From Saccharopolyspora rhizosphaerae (lineage in GTDB: Bacteria; Actinomycetota; Actinomycetes; Mycobacteriales; Pseudonocardiaceae): a stretch of 64,000 nucleotides of DNA. Location of the stretch: the NCBI RefSeq assembly GCF_003931915.1, contig NZ_RSAA01000017.1, positions 281,544-345,543 on the forward strand, read 5' to 3'. Numbering within the stretch: position 1 is the first letter of the stretch; the number at the start of each line of letters is the position of its first letter. The translations under genes and the position numbers were made by a program. Below, in pieces: positions 52,990-62,500 of this stretch. The notes under the pieces are model-generated. The model ran no database searches. It was not told the DNA's origin and saw only the letters and a list, made by a program, of their open reading frames with translations.

Positions 52990-53014
52990 CCGCGGGGCGC
53001 TTCTCGTCCCGCGG
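52990..53014. terminator. Hairpin between convergent genes
   Basis: CCGCGGG and CCCGCGG pair around an 11-nt loop, immediately next to the stop of the minus-strand gene. Confidence 0.5.
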
Positions 53015-53821
53015 TCACAGCTCCGGTAGTGCCGGCTTGCTCCACTGCAGGGCGTGGTCCGCGGTGAGCGCGCGACGCTCCCGGATCGACGGAGCCACGC
53101 CCCGCACCCGAGCGCGCAGGTGCGGCACACCGCTGCTCACCAGCTCCACCGGCCACGGCAGCAGGTGGACCAGCCGCAGCAGCAGGACCACCGGCGACAG
53201 GGCTAGCTGCACCGCGGCCTCCAGCAGCGCCAGGAGCAGCAACAACCCGGCCCACAGCAGGAACGGCACCGCGATGAGGAACGAGATCGGATCATCGCCG
53301 CCGCCGTCCGGCAGGGAGTCGAGGGCGTCCTCGAACGACGTCTTCCGTCGCCACAGGAACCACCTGCGCCGCCCGTAGGGGCTCAGCGCCCGCACGCGCC
53401 ACCGCCACCGGGAGTCGCCGACCTCCACCCGGGTCACGTCGGAACCGCGCAGCAGCGCCTGCAGCTCCGACCGCGAGGCCTCGCGGTCGAGGTGCTCGCG
53501 CAGTGCACGCCGGAGCCGCCGCGCGGCGCCCAGTCCGGCCACCCGCACCACCGCGACCAGCTCCCCGCGGCCGCGCACCTCGACCCGCCACCGCAGACCC
53601 GACGCCCGTGCGACCAGCGCGCACGGCAGCACCACGGCGATCACGAGCAGCTCCGCGACGCAGGCCACCAGCGCGATCACCGCCACCGGGAGCCACAGGC
53701 CGCGCAACGCGATCGAGACCGGCCCTTCGCTCAGCCGCGGCCACCGGTCCAGCACCGGCCGCGTCCGGACCACCCGCGTCCACGGTGAGACCCCGAGGCG
53801 CACAGACCAGCTCTTCGACAC
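53015..53821 (-). CDS. Hypothetical membrane protein, ~268 aa
   Basis: A basic N-terminal tail leads to one long hydrophobic segment (LWLPVAVIALVACVAELLVI) and a soluble alpha/beta insert of about 100 residues rich in Arg (VEVRGRGELVAVVRVAGLGA, RWRWRVRALSPYGRRRW). A second hydrophobic block follows (FLIAVPFLLWAGLLLLLALL, then VQLALSPVVLLLRLVHLLPW), and a basic end. No family is recognised. I place the start at the GTG at 53821, with CATACT eight nt upstream; the ATG at 53863 would add 14 residues. Confidence 0.7.
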   Translation of the reverse strand: MSKSWSVRLGVSPWTRVVRTRPVLDRWPRLSEGPVSIALRGLWLPVAVIALVACVAELLVIAVVLPCALVARASGLRWRVEVRGRGELVAVVRVAGLGAARRLRRALREHLDREASRSELQALLRGSDVTRVEVGDSRWRWRVRALSPYGRRRWFLWRRKTSFEDALDSLPDGGGDDPISFLIAVPFLLWAGLLLLLALLEAAVQLALSPVVLLLRLVHLLPWPVELVSSGVPHLRARVRGVAPSIRERRALTADHALQWSKPALPEL

Positions 53822-53963
53822 GGCTGTGCAGTATGCCCGGTTCGCGTCCGGCCCGATCAGCATTCCGCACAGCCGGCAGCCCGAAGGTGACAGCCATCAC
53901 GACCTGCGCGAATGTCCGCTGATCAGCCGCCACGCCCTTGACCACGACCGGGGGTGGAGGGCG

Positions 53964-53969
53964 TAGCCT
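53964..53969 (+). promoter_or_regulatory. -10 element, leaderless start of lipA
   Basis: TAGCCT, 6 nt before the GTG at 53976. It is nearly identical in context to the lipB promoter. Confidence 0.6.
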
Positions 53970-53975
53970 GGGCCC

Positions 53976-54980
53976 GTGACTGTGGCGCCTGAGGGTCGCA
54001 AGCTGCTGCGGTTGGAGGCCCGCAACAGCCAGACTCCGATCGAGAAGAAGCCGTCGTGGATCAAGACCCGCGCGCGGATGGGTCCCGAGTACAAGGAGCT
54101 CAAGGGACTCGTCAAGCGCGAGGGGTTGCACACCGTCTGCGAGGAGGCGGGCTGCCCGAACATCTTCGAGTGCTGGGAAGACCGCGAGGCCACCTTCCTC
54201 ATCGGTGGTGACCAGTGCACCCGGCGCTGCGACTTCTGCCAGATCGACACCGGCAAGCCGGCCCCGCTGGACACCTCCGAACCGCGCAAGGTCGCCGAGT
54301 CGGTGCAGGCCATGGGCCTGCGGTACTCCACGGTCACCGGTGTGGCCCGCGATGACCTGGACGACGGCGGGGCGTGGCTCTACGCCGAGACGGTCCGCCA
54401 GATCCACAAGCTCAACCCGGGCACCGGTGTGGAGCTGCTGATCCCGGACTTCAACGCCGACCGCGAGCAGCTCGACGAGGTCTTCAGCTCCCGGCCGGAG
54501 GTGCTGGCGCACAACCTGGAGACGGTGCCCAGCGTGTTCCGCCGGATCCGCCCCGGCTTCCGCTACGAGCGGTCGCTCGAGGTGATCACCCTGGCGCGCG
54601 ACGCGGGCCTGGTCACCAAGTCGAACCTGATCCTGGGGATGGGCGAGACGCCCGACGAGGTGCGCCCGGCGCTGCAGGACCTGCGCGACGCCGGCTGCGA
54701 CATCATCACGATCACCCAGTACCTGCGCCCCAGCCCGCGGCACCATCCGGTGGACCGCTGGGTCAAGCCGGAGGAGTTCGTCGAGCACACCCAGGCCGCG
54801 GAGGAGATCGGCTTCCCGGGCGTCATGGCCGGACCGCTGGTCCGCTCCAGCTACCGCGCCGGCCGCCTGTTCGCCAAGGCCACGGTCCACCGCGGCATGC
54901 CGCTCCCGGACAACATGGCCCACCTCGCCGAAGCCGGCACAGCAGCCCAAGAGGCCAGCACCCTCCTCAACCGCAGCTGA
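53976..54980 (+). CDS. lipA: Lipoyl synthase
   Basis: The 334-aa radical-SAM enzyme inserts two sulfur atoms into octanoyl-lipoyl domains. It has both cluster motifs: the auxiliary cysteines in [20 protein letters not shown] and the SAM-cluster motif [13 protein letters not shown], plus the C-terminal Arg-Ser-Ser-Tyr ligand motif ([13 protein letters not shown]). It needs Fe-S donation, for which erpA in this window is a candidate. The GTG at 53976 follows a leaderless -10. Confidence 0.97.
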   Translation: MTVAPEGRKLLRLEARNSQTPIEKKPSWIKTRARMGPEYKELKGLVKREGLHTVCEEAGCPNIFECWEDREATFLIGGDQCTRRCDFCQIDTGKPAPLDTSEPRKVAESVQAMGLRYSTVTGVARDDLDDGGAWLYAETVRQIHKLNPGTGVELLIPDFNADREQLDEVFSSRPEVLAHNLETVPSVFRRIRPGFRYERSLEVITLARDAGLVTKSNLILGMGETPDEVRPALQDLRDAGCDIITITQYLRPSPRHHPVDRWVKPEEFVEHTQAAEEIGFPGVMAGPLVRSSYRAGRLFAKATVHRGMPLPDNMAHLAEAGTAAQEASTLLNRS

Positions 54981-54996
54981 CGGAACAGCAGTGGAC

Positions 54997-55031
54997 AAGG
55001 AGGGGCGCTCCCGGCGGGAGCGCCCCTCCTT
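54997..55031 (+). terminator. Terminator of lipA
   Basis: A perfect 16-bp stem (AAGGAGGGGCGCTCCC / GGGAGCGCCCCTCCTT) with a 3-nt loop, 16 bp past the lipA stop. Confidence 0.88.
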
Positions 55032-55338
55032 CCTGCGCACCAGCCCCCTGGGCAGGCGACCGGCGAAGCCGGTCCCGCACCACCGCACCTGATCAACCGG
55101 CACGCCGCGGGTTCTGACACGTCGTCTGGGAGGACGGCCGCAGCGCCGCGCATCGGCGTGCTCGGGTCGCCGATCCGGAGCCAGAAGGCGTGTCAGGTTC
55201 CGCTACCCGCACCGCTACGCAGCACGAGCGCAGAGCTCCACCAGCGGACCTCAACCCACCGGCCACCGGGACACATCTCGATCACGCCACCGAGGACGCG
55301 CCTACAACCCCACAGACCAGAGCCGTATCCTGAGGGGC
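55032..55338. other. Intergenic region between lipA terminator and DUF4191 gene
   Basis: About 300 bp without a supported gene. It ends in the DUF4191 promoter. A short translated string (IGVLGSPIRSQ, from about 55154) faintly recalls the start of shikimate dehydrogenase but continues into nothing related. Confidence 0.5.
55326..55331 (+). promoter_or_regulatory. -10 element, leaderless start of DUF4191 gene
   Basis: TATCCT, 7 nt before the ATG at 55339. The intervening GAGGGGC is too near to act as a normal ribosome binding site. Confidence 0.5.
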
Positions 55339-56067
55339 ATGGCCAAGCAGGACAAGGCCGCCAAGAAAGAGGCGGCCAAACAGCGACGTCAGGCTTCCGT
55401 GGGCCGCGTCAAGCAGATCTTCGAGGCGTTCAAGATGCAGCGCCGGGAGGACAAGCTCCTCCTGCCGCTGATGCTCGGGGCGTTCGTCGGTGTGACCGTC
55501 GTGGTCTTCCTGCTGGGCATGATCTGGGGCCTGCACTGGGTGTTCTTGCCGGTGGGTCTCGCCTTCGGCCTGCTCGCCGCCGTGATCATCTTCGGTCGCC
55601 GGGTCCAGGCGACGGTGTTCCGCAAGGCGGAAGGGCAGCCCGGGGCCGCCGGTTGGGCGTTGGACAACCTGCGCGGACGCTGGGTGGTCTCCCAGGCTGT
55701 GGCCGGCACCCAGCAGCTCGACGCGGTGCACCGGGTCATCGGTCGCCCGGGCATCGTGCTGGTCGGCGAGGGCACTCCGGGCCGGGTGAAGAACCTGCTC
55801 GCCCAGGAGAAGAAGCGCGTGGCGCGCCTGGTCGGTGACACGCCGATCTACGAGATCATGGTGGGCAACGAGGGGGACCAGATCCCACTGTCGAAGCTGC
55901 AGCAGCGGATCATGAAACTGCCGCGCAACATCGGACCCGCGCAGATCGACAACATCGAGAGCCGGTTGTCCGCGCTCGCCAGCCGCGGCAACGCCATGCC
56001 CAAGGGGCCGGTGCCGCAGGGCGCCAAGATGCGCAACGTGTCGCGCGCGATGCGCCGCGCCAAGTGA
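55339..56067 (+). CDS. DUF4191 membrane protein
   Basis: The 242-aa protein starts with a strongly basic segment (MAKQDKAAKKEAAKQRRQA), then two membrane helices (LPLMLGAFVGVTVVVFLLGM and WVFLPVGLAFGLLAAVIIFG) and a cytoplasmic alpha/beta region (GRPGIVLVGEGTPGRVKNLL, TPIYEIMVGNEGDQIPLSKL) ending in a basic tail. This is DUF4191 (Rv2219), always found between lipA and the RDD gene in this order. The function is unknown. Confidence 0.92.
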   Translation: MAKQDKAAKKEAAKQRRQASVGRVKQIFEAFKMQRREDKLLLPLMLGAFVGVTVVVFLLGMIWGLHWVFLPVGLAFGLLAAVIIFGRRVQATVFRKAEGQPGAAGWALDNLRGRWVVSQAVAGTQQLDAVHRVIGRPGIVLVGEGTPGRVKNLLAQEKKRVARLVGDTPIYEIMVGNEGDQIPLSKLQQRIMKLPRNIGPAQIDNIESRLSALASRGNAMPKGPVPQGAKMRNVSRAMRRAK

Positions 56068-56087
56068 CGCCGAACGACTCACGACGG

Positions 56088-56120
56088 AACGGGCCCGAGG
56101 ACCTCATCCCCGGGCCCGTT
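56088..56120. terminator. Bidirectional terminator between DUF4191 and RDD genes
   Basis: AACGGGCCCG (56088-56097) pairs with CGGGCCCGTT (56111-56120) around a 13-nt loop, between convergent genes. Confidence 0.75.
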
Positions 56121-56133
56121 GCAGTTCCGCCGC

Positions 56134-56604
56134 TCAGCGCCGCAGGACGAGGGTGCCGGTGAGCCGGTCGTGCCAGGAGCGGCCGTTGAAGTCCCAGATC
56201 ACCGCGGGGACGACGAGCACGGTCAGCAGGGCGCGCAGGACAGCGCGCAGCGGACCGACCATGCCGGTGGAGTCCATCCGCGCGACCCAGATCTTGCACA
56301 GCGCCATACCGGGCGTCGCGCCGAAGAACGACACCGGCACGACCGTGATGACCAGCCAGGTCAGCAGGCTCCAGTCACCCGGGTAGGCCGGTGCGGTGAA
56401 GGCTGCGGTGATCATCGCGGCGAGCACGAGGTCCACCACGAAGGCCAGCAGCCGCTTGCCGAGCGGCGCGGCCGAGCCGGCCCCGGACTCGGGGAGCCCG
56501 ATCTTCTCCCCGCGGTAGGCGGGCCTGTCATCGTTGGCCTGCTCACGCGCGTGGTTCACTGCGCTTCGCGGGCCGTCCAGCCAAGAGCCGAGGACATTTC
56601 GCAC
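56134..56604 (-). CDS. RDD-family membrane protein
   Basis: The 156-aa protein begins MRNVLGSWLDGPRSAVNHA and has the RDD domain: GKRLLAFVVDLVLAAMITAA (with Arg and Asp of the RDD motif), WLVITVVPVSFFGATPGMAL and the C-terminal DFNGRSWHDRLTGTLVLRR. Three helices are predicted. The role is unknown; Rv2219A has the same place beside glnA. The GTG at 56604 has TACCCT seven nt upstream; the frame extends to 56817 but that includes the glnA promoter region. Confidence 0.9.
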   Translation of the reverse strand: MRNVLGSWLDGPRSAVNHAREQANDDRPAYRGEKIGLPESGAGSAAPLGKRLLAFVVDLVLAAMITAAFTAPAYPGDWSLLTWLVITVVPVSFFGATPGMALCKIWVARMDSTGMVGPLRAVLRALLTVLVVPAVIWDFNGRSWHDRLTGTLVLRR

Positions 56605-56611
56605 GTCATCC

Positions 56612-56617
56612 AGGGTA
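56612..56617 (-). promoter_or_regulatory. -10 element, leaderless start of RDD gene
   Basis: TACCCT on the minus strand, 7 nt before the GTG at 56604. Confidence 0.5.
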
Positions 56618-56695
56618 CGCACCGCTCTCGGCACCCCGCCCAGAGCATCAACTTCGGCCGCGGGGTGTAACCGGGACCACCCGTTCGGGTGGCAG

Positions 56696-56711
56696 TTAAC
56701 GCCCGCGAAAC
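56696..56711. promoter_or_regulatory. Possible GlnR box upstream of glnA
   Basis: TTAAC, six nt, GAAAC fits the GlnR half-site pair (GTNAC-N6-GAAAC) with one mismatch, 112 bp before the glnA start. A GTAAC lies at 56667-56671, but its spacing to this box is not the classic 22 bp. Confidence 0.4.
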
Positions 56712-56822
56712 ATTCAGGAGACGCCGGGGCAACACCGCTGACATACCGTGAGATCCGAGCCGGCGGCGACTGAACGACGTGGCACCGGTGAGCTGTACGA
56801 CTGCATGAAGGAGCCACCGAGC

Positions 56823-58247
56823 TTGTTCAAGAATCCAGACGAGGTCCTCCGCTTCATCGCCGATGAGGACGTCAAATTCGTCGATGTCCGGTTCTGCGAC
56901 CTGCCGGGCATCATGCAGCACTTCACTGTGCCCGCCGGCGCGTTCGACGAGGACGCCTTCACCAACGGCCTTGCCTTCGACGGCTCCTCCGTGCGCGGCT
57001 TCCAGTCGATCCACGAGTCCGACATGCTGCTGCTGCCGGACCCCTACACCGCGCGAGTGGACCCGTTCCGCGAAGAGAAGACGCTGATCCTCAACTTCTT
57101 CGTGCACGACCCGTTCACGCTGGAGCCCTACAGCCGCGACCCGCGCAACATCGCGCGCAAGGCCGAGCAGTACCTGGCCGAGTCGGGCGTGGCGGACACC
57201 GCGTTCTTCGGTGCCGAGGCCGAGTTCTACATCTTCGACGAGGTGAAGTTCGGGGAGGCCCCGAACAAGACCTTCGCCGAGGTCGACTCCGTCGAGGGTT
57301 GGTGGAACACCGGCCGCGACGAGGAGGGCGGCAACCGGGGCTACAAGACCCGGATGAAGGGCGGCTACTTCCCCGTCTCCCCGTACGACCACTTCGCGGA
57401 CCTGCGCGACAAGATGGTGCGGCAGCTGCAGGACTCGGGCTTCACCATCGAGCGCGCGCACCACGAGGTCGGCACCGGCGGCCAGGCGGAGATCAACTAC
57501 AAGTTCAACACGCTGCTGCACGCGGCGGACGACTTGCAGCTGTTCAAGTACATCATCAAGAACACCGCCTGGGACAACGGCAAGACCGTGACGTTCATGC
57601 CGAAGCCGCTGTTCGAGGACAACGGTTCGGGCATGCACACGCACCAGTCGCTGTGGAAGGACGGCAGCCCGCTGTTCTACGACGAGGCCGGTTACGCCGG
57701 TCTGTCGGACACCGCGCGCTACTACATCGGCGGCATCCTGCACCACGCGCCGAAGCTGCTGGCCTTCACCAACCCGTCGGTGAACTCCTACCACCGCCTG
57801 GTCCCCGGCTACGAGGCCCCGGTGAACCTGGTGTACTCGCAGCGGAACCGCTCCGCCTGCATGCGCATCCCGATCACCGGCTCGAACCCGAAGGCCAAGC
57901 GCGTCGAGTTCCGCTGCCCGGACCCGTCCGGCAACCCGTACCTGGCGTTCGCCGCGATGATGATGGCCGGTCTCGACGGCATCAAGAACAAGATCGAGCC
58001 GGCTGAGCCGATCGACAAGGACCTCTACGAGCTCCCGCCGGAAGAGGCCAAGAACGTGCCGACCGTCCCGACCTCGCTGGCCGAGGCGATCGACAACCTG
58101 GAAGCCGACCACGACTTCCTGCTCGAGGGTGGCGTGTTCACCCCGGACCTGGTCGAGACCTGGATCCGGTTGAAGCGCGAGGAGGAGATCGACCCGATCC
58201 GCCTCCGCCCGCACCCGCACGAGTTCGCGCTGTACTTCGACGTGTGA
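56823..58247 (+). CDS. glnA: Glutamine synthetase type I (GSI-beta)
   Basis: The 474-aa enzyme makes glutamine from glutamate, ammonia and ATP. Signature stretches are [40 protein letters not shown], the ATP-binding region [18 protein letters not shown] and [20 protein letters not shown]. The adenylylation Tyr is present ([19 protein letters not shown]), so GlnE, encoded nearby, can inactivate it. The start is a TTG at 56823, nine nt after AAGGAG, giving the N-terminus [17 protein letters not shown]; the frame is open to 56748. Confidence 0.97.
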   Translation: MFKNPDEVLRFIADEDVKFVDVRFCDLPGIMQHFTVPAGAFDEDAFTNGLAFDGSSVRGFQSIHESDMLLLPDPYTARVDPFREEKTLILNFFVHDPFTLEPYSRDPRNIARKAEQYLAESGVADTAFFGAEAEFYIFDEVKFGEAPNKTFAEVDSVEGWWNTGRDEEGGNRGYKTRMKGGYFPVSPYDHFADLRDKMVRQLQDSGFTIERAHHEVGTGGQAEINYKFNTLLHAADDLQLFKYIIKNTAWDNGKTVTFMPKPLFEDNGSGMHTHQSLWKDGSPLFYDEAGYAGLSDTARYYIGGILHHAPKLLAFTNPSVNSYHRLVPGYEAPVNLVYSQRNRSACMRIPITGSNPKAKRVEFRCPDPSGNPYLAFAAMMMAGLDGIKNKIEPAEPIDKDLYELPPEEAKNVPTVPTSLAEAIDNLEADHDFLLEGGVFTPDLVETWIRLKREEEIDPIRLRPHPHEFALYFDV

Positions 58248-58261
58248 GTCGATGACCAGCC

Positions 58262-58295
58262 ACAACGGCCCGCCGGTTCGCCGGCGGGCCGTTGT
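58262..58295. terminator. Terminator of glnA
   Basis: A perfect 15-bp stem (ACAACGGCCCGCCGG / CCGGCGGGCCGTTGT) capped by a TTCG tetraloop. Confidence 0.9.
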
Positions 58296-58505
58296 CGTTC
58301 ATGCCCACCAGTGCTATGAACCGCTGTTCCCACGACTGCGGCGATAGCCGCTGTTCCCGGCGCGGGACTCCCGCCGCAGGCTTCGGTGGCGAGGACGCCG
58401 CGACTCCGTGCACCGGGTCTGGCGCACGGAGTCCCGGGAGCCGCTGTGGTGTGCCTTCCGGACCCGACCCGCCACGGAGAGGCAAACCCGGACCGGAGCC
58501 GGTGG
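58296..58505. other. Intergenic region with inverted repeat
   Basis: No gene is seen. GACTCCGTGC (58402-58411) and GCACGGAGTC (58424-58433) form a perfect 10-bp inverted repeat that could end the SMP-30 transcript. CCGCTGTTCCC is repeated at about 58320 and 58349. Confidence 0.4.
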
Positions 58506-59366
58506 TCACATCCCTTGCCACGGGGTCAGCGGCGTTCCGGTCGCGCCGGGCCGGAAGCGCAGGAGCGCACCCGCGTAGGGGTCCGCGGTGAGGGCGGGTT
58601 CGTCGTAGCCGAAGCACGCCGAGGTCACGTACAGCTCCTCCAGCCGCGAACCGCCGAAGGCCAGGCCGGTGACGCGACGGGTGGGTGCCCACAGGACCGT
58701 CTCCAGGTCCCCGCTCGGGGAGTAGCGGTGGATCCGCCCGGACCAGTGCATCGCGGCCCACACGCAACCGTCGGAGTCCACCGCGATGCCTTCCGGGTTG
58801 CCTTCGGTCTCCGCGCAGACGACCCACTTGCGCCCGGCGTAGGCGCGGGCGCGCTGGGCGTCGTAGTCGTAGGTCCAGATGGTGCGCAGGTCCACCACGT
58901 ACATCCGGCTGCCGTCCGGGCTCCACGCCACCCCACCGGGCGCGGTCAGCCCGTCGAAGAGCAGGCGGGCGCGGTGGCCCTCCAGGACGTAGCAGCCGCT
59001 GGCGCGCAGGTCGGAGGAGTGGGTGAGGGTGCAGGCCACGAAACGGCCGGCCGGGTCGCAGCCTCCGGCGCTCATCCGGTCGCCGTTGCGCACCTGCACG
59101 ACCGGTTCCAGACCGGAGCGGCCGAGGTGCACCCGCGAGAAACCGCCGTCGGCCGCGGCGATGAGCTGTCCCTGCCGCGTGGTGCCCAGCGCGGTGACCT
59201 TGCCGGGGAGCACGCGGACTTCGTCGACACCGGTGCCGCGGTAGTAGGTGTGCAGTTCGCGGCGCAGAAGATCGACCCAGTACACGCAGTTCTGGGCGGA
59301 CATCCACAGCGGGCTGGTCCCGCAGAGCGCCTGCCGGTCGACGAGCAGCTCGAAGTCCTCGGACAT
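58506..59366 (-). CDS. SMP-30/gluconolactonase-like beta-propeller, metal ligands substituted
   Basis: The 286-aa protein aligns along the SMP-30/regucalcin propeller: LWMSAQNCVYWVDLLRRELH, CDPAGRFVACTL, GGVAWSPDGSRMYVVDL, NPEGIAVDSDGCVWAAMHWS and TGLAFGGSRLEELYVTSACF. The usual metal and substrate residues look replaced. The Glu of the first motif is Thr (CGTSPLW), the Asn of the NDGK motif is Ser (RMSAGG), the Asn of PNG is Gly (PGG), and the Asp of PDG is Glu (NPEG). Lactonase activity is therefore doubtful. The ATG at 59366 is chosen; one at 59378 is also in frame. Confidence 0.82.
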   Translation of the reverse strand: MSEDFELLVDRQALCGTSPLWMSAQNCVYWVDLLRRELHTYYRGTGVDEVRVLPGKVTALGTTRQGQLIAAADGGFSRVHLGRSGLEPVVQVRNGDRMSAGGCDPAGRFVACTLTHSSDLRASGCYVLEGHRARLLFDGLTAPGGVAWSPDGSRMYVVDLRTIWTYDYDAQRARAYAGRKWVVCAETEGNPEGIAVDSDGCVWAAMHWSGRIHRYSPSGDLETVLWAPTRRVTGLAFGGSRLEELYVTSACFGYDEPALTADPYAGALLRFRPGATGTPLTPWQGM

Positions 59367-59516
59367 CCCGTCCCCCATCCCGACCGCGGTGCCGTGATCA
59401 GGCTAGGGACCCGTTCGAGGCCCGGGGGACCGCCGACCGGCGGGTTTCCACACCCACCCGCCCTGATCGAGGTCTGAACCACTCGACCGGCCCAGTTCCA
59501 CGGCCCCAGGTCGGGG

Positions 59517-62500
59517 TCAGTCCTCGTAGAAGACCTGCTCGACGACGTTCCTGGCGTGCCGGGTCACGCGCAGGTAGTCGTCGACGACCTCGCCGGTGTC
59601 GACGTCGGCCGGATGTCCGAGGGCGGCGGCCACCGCGACGCGCTCCTGCGCGTTCTTGGGCAGCTGGTCGCCCGGCTTGCCGCGCACCAGCATCACCGCG
59701 TTGCGGAACCGGGTCGCCAGCGTCCACGCGTCGATCAGGTGCTGGACGTCCGACTCGCTGAGCAGCCCGGCGTCGGCCGCGGCGCGCAGGCCGTCCAGCG
59801 TCGACGTCGTGCGCAGAGCCGGGACTTCGTGGGCGTGCTGCAGCTGCAGCAGCTGCAGCGTCCACTCCACGTCCGCCAGGCCGCCGCGACCGAGCTTGGT
59901 GTGGGTCGCCGGATCGGCACCGCGCGGCAGTCGTTCGGCGTCGACGCGGGCCTTGATCCGGCGTATCTCGCGCGTCTTGGCCTCGTCGAGACCGCCCTCC
60001 GGGTAGCGGATCGGGTCGATGACGCGGCAGAACCGCTCCCCCAGGTCCGCGTCACCGGCCACCGCCCGGGCCCGCAGCAACGCCTGGAACTCCCAGGGCT
60101 CACCCCAGCGCCGGTAGTAGGAGAGGTAGGAGTCCAGCGTCCGCACCAGCGGTCCCTGCTTGCCCTCCGGGCGGAGGTCGATGTCGACCTCCAACGGCGG
60201 GTCCTGGCTCGGTGCGCCCAACAACCGGCGGACCTGCTCGACCACGGTCTTCGCGAACTTCAGCGCCGTCGACTCCTCGGCGTCGCCGACGGGTTCGCAG
60301 ACGAACATCACGTCGGCGTCCGAGCCGTAGCCGAGCTCAGCGCCGCCGAGCCGCCCCATCCCGATCACCGCGAGCCGAGCCGGGACCTCGCCCTCCCAGC
60401 GCGAGGCGATGTCCCGCACGCACACGTCCAGGGCCGACTCCAGCACCGCGACCCAGATGTTCGACAGCCCGTGGCACACCGTGTCGAGCTCCACCAGGCC
60501 CAGCAGGTCGGCGCAGGCTATGCGGAGCAGCTCGTGGCGCCGCAGCGACCGCGCGGCCGCGGCCGCGCGCTGCGGATCGGTGTAGCGGCCGACCGTGCTG
60601 CGCAACGAGATCGCCGCTTCCTGCGACCCGCGTTCCGCCAGCGCGGGTGTGTCGGCCAGCAGCCGCAGCACCTCGGGAGCGCGGATCAGCAGCTCCGGCA
60701 CCAGCTTCGACGTGCCCAGCAGTTGCGCGAGCCGCTCGGCCACCACTCCCTCGTCGCGCAACAACCGCAGGTACCAGGGGGTTTCGGCCAGCGCTTCGGA
60801 CACCTTGCGGTAGGCCAGCAGGCCCCCGTCGGGGTCCGGGGTGTTGCCCAGCAGGTCCAGCAGCACCGGCAGCAGCGCGCCCTGGATGCTTGCCCGGCGC
60901 GAGACTCCTGAGGTCAGCGCCCCGATGTGCCGCAGCGCTCCCTGCGGCGAGGTGTAGCCCAGCGCGGCGAGCCGTTCGGCGGCGGCCGACGTCGTCAGCC
61001 GCATCGCCTCCGTCGGCACGTTCGCGACCGCTTCCAGCAGCGGCCGGTAGAACAACTTCTCGTGCAACCGCCGAACCCGCTTGGCGTGCCTGCGGAACTC
61101 GGCCACCAGCGCCTGCGCCACCGAGTTCCGCCCGCTGGAGCGCAAGCCGACGGCCCGCCCGAGCACGCCCAGGGCTTCGGAGTCGTCGAACTCCGGCATC
61201 AGGTGGGTCCGTCGCAGCTGGCGCAGCTGCAGCCGGTGCTCAACCGTCCGCAGGAACCGGTACGAGTCGATCAGGTCGGCGGCGTCCGCCCGTGCCACGT
61301 AACCGCCGTCGCCGAGCGCACGCAACGCTTCCAGGGTGGACGACGACCGCAGCGATTCGTCGCTGCGCCCGTGCACCATCTGCAGCAGCTGCACCGCGAA
61401 CTCCACGTCGCGCAGCCCACCACGACCCAGTTTCAGCTCGCGCTCCGCCAGGTCCGACGGCACGTGCTCCTCGACCCTGCGCCGCATCGAGCGCACGTCC
61501 GCCACGAAGTTCTCGCGCTCGGCCGCCGTCCACACCATCGGCCGCACCGCGTTGAGGTACCGCACGCCCAGCTCGGCGTCACCGGCCACCGGACGTGCCT
61601 TCAGCAACGCCTGGAACTCCCACGTCCGGGCCCAGCGCCGGTAGTAGTTGAGGTGCCCGTCGAGCGTGCGGACCAGCGCACCCGCCTTGCCCTCCGGGCG
61701 CAGGTTGGCGTCGATCTCGAAGAAGGCCGGTCCGACGACCCGCATCATCGTGCTCGCCAACCGGGTTCCGGCGGCGATGTCGGCTTCGCTGTCGGCCACG
61801 AACACCACGTCGACGTCGCTGACGTAGTTCAGCTCCCGGCCACCGCACTTGCCCATGGCGATGACCGACAACCGCGGCACCTCGTCGATCCCGCCGTTGC
61901 GCAGCTCAGCCACGGCCACTGCCAACGCCGCCCGGAGCGCCGCGACGGCCATGTCGGAGAGCATCTCCGCGATCTCGTCGTACGGCACCGCCGGCAGGCT
62001 CGGCTCGGCGATGGCGCCCAGGTCGCGCGCGGCGACGTCGAGAAGCAGCGCCCGGTAGGTGGAGCGGAGCGCTCGCACGGCCTCGTGCCCCTGCACCTGC
62101 GCGACAGGTCCGCCCTCGGTTCCCGGCTCGCCGTCGCCTTCTGCGCCGACGGCCTCCAGCAGTGCCGCGCTCCACTCGTCGATGGTTTCCGGTGGCGTCG
62201 CCTCGGACGTCAGGCGGGTCCAGTCGCCGGGGTGCGCGACCAGGTGGTCTGCGAGCGCCGTGGATTCCCCGAGGACGCTGAACAGCCTGCCGCGCAACCC
62301 GACGTCCTTCGTCAGCGCGTCGGCGAGCCGCCGCCACTGCCCCGGTTCTGCTTCCTGCAGCCGGTCCAACGAGTGCAAGGCCAGATCGGGGTCAGGCGTG
62401 CGCGACAACGCGGCCAGCAGCGGCTCGGCACCACCGGGACCGCGGTCCGACCACCAGCCCAACCTCGTCAGCTGCTCCTCGGCGCGGTCGGTGTCGCTGA

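Noticed and set aside
55154..55190. String IGVLGSPIRSQ resembling the start of shikimate dehydrogenase
   Set aside because: The similarity covers about eight residues and nothing downstream continues it, so it is probably chance.
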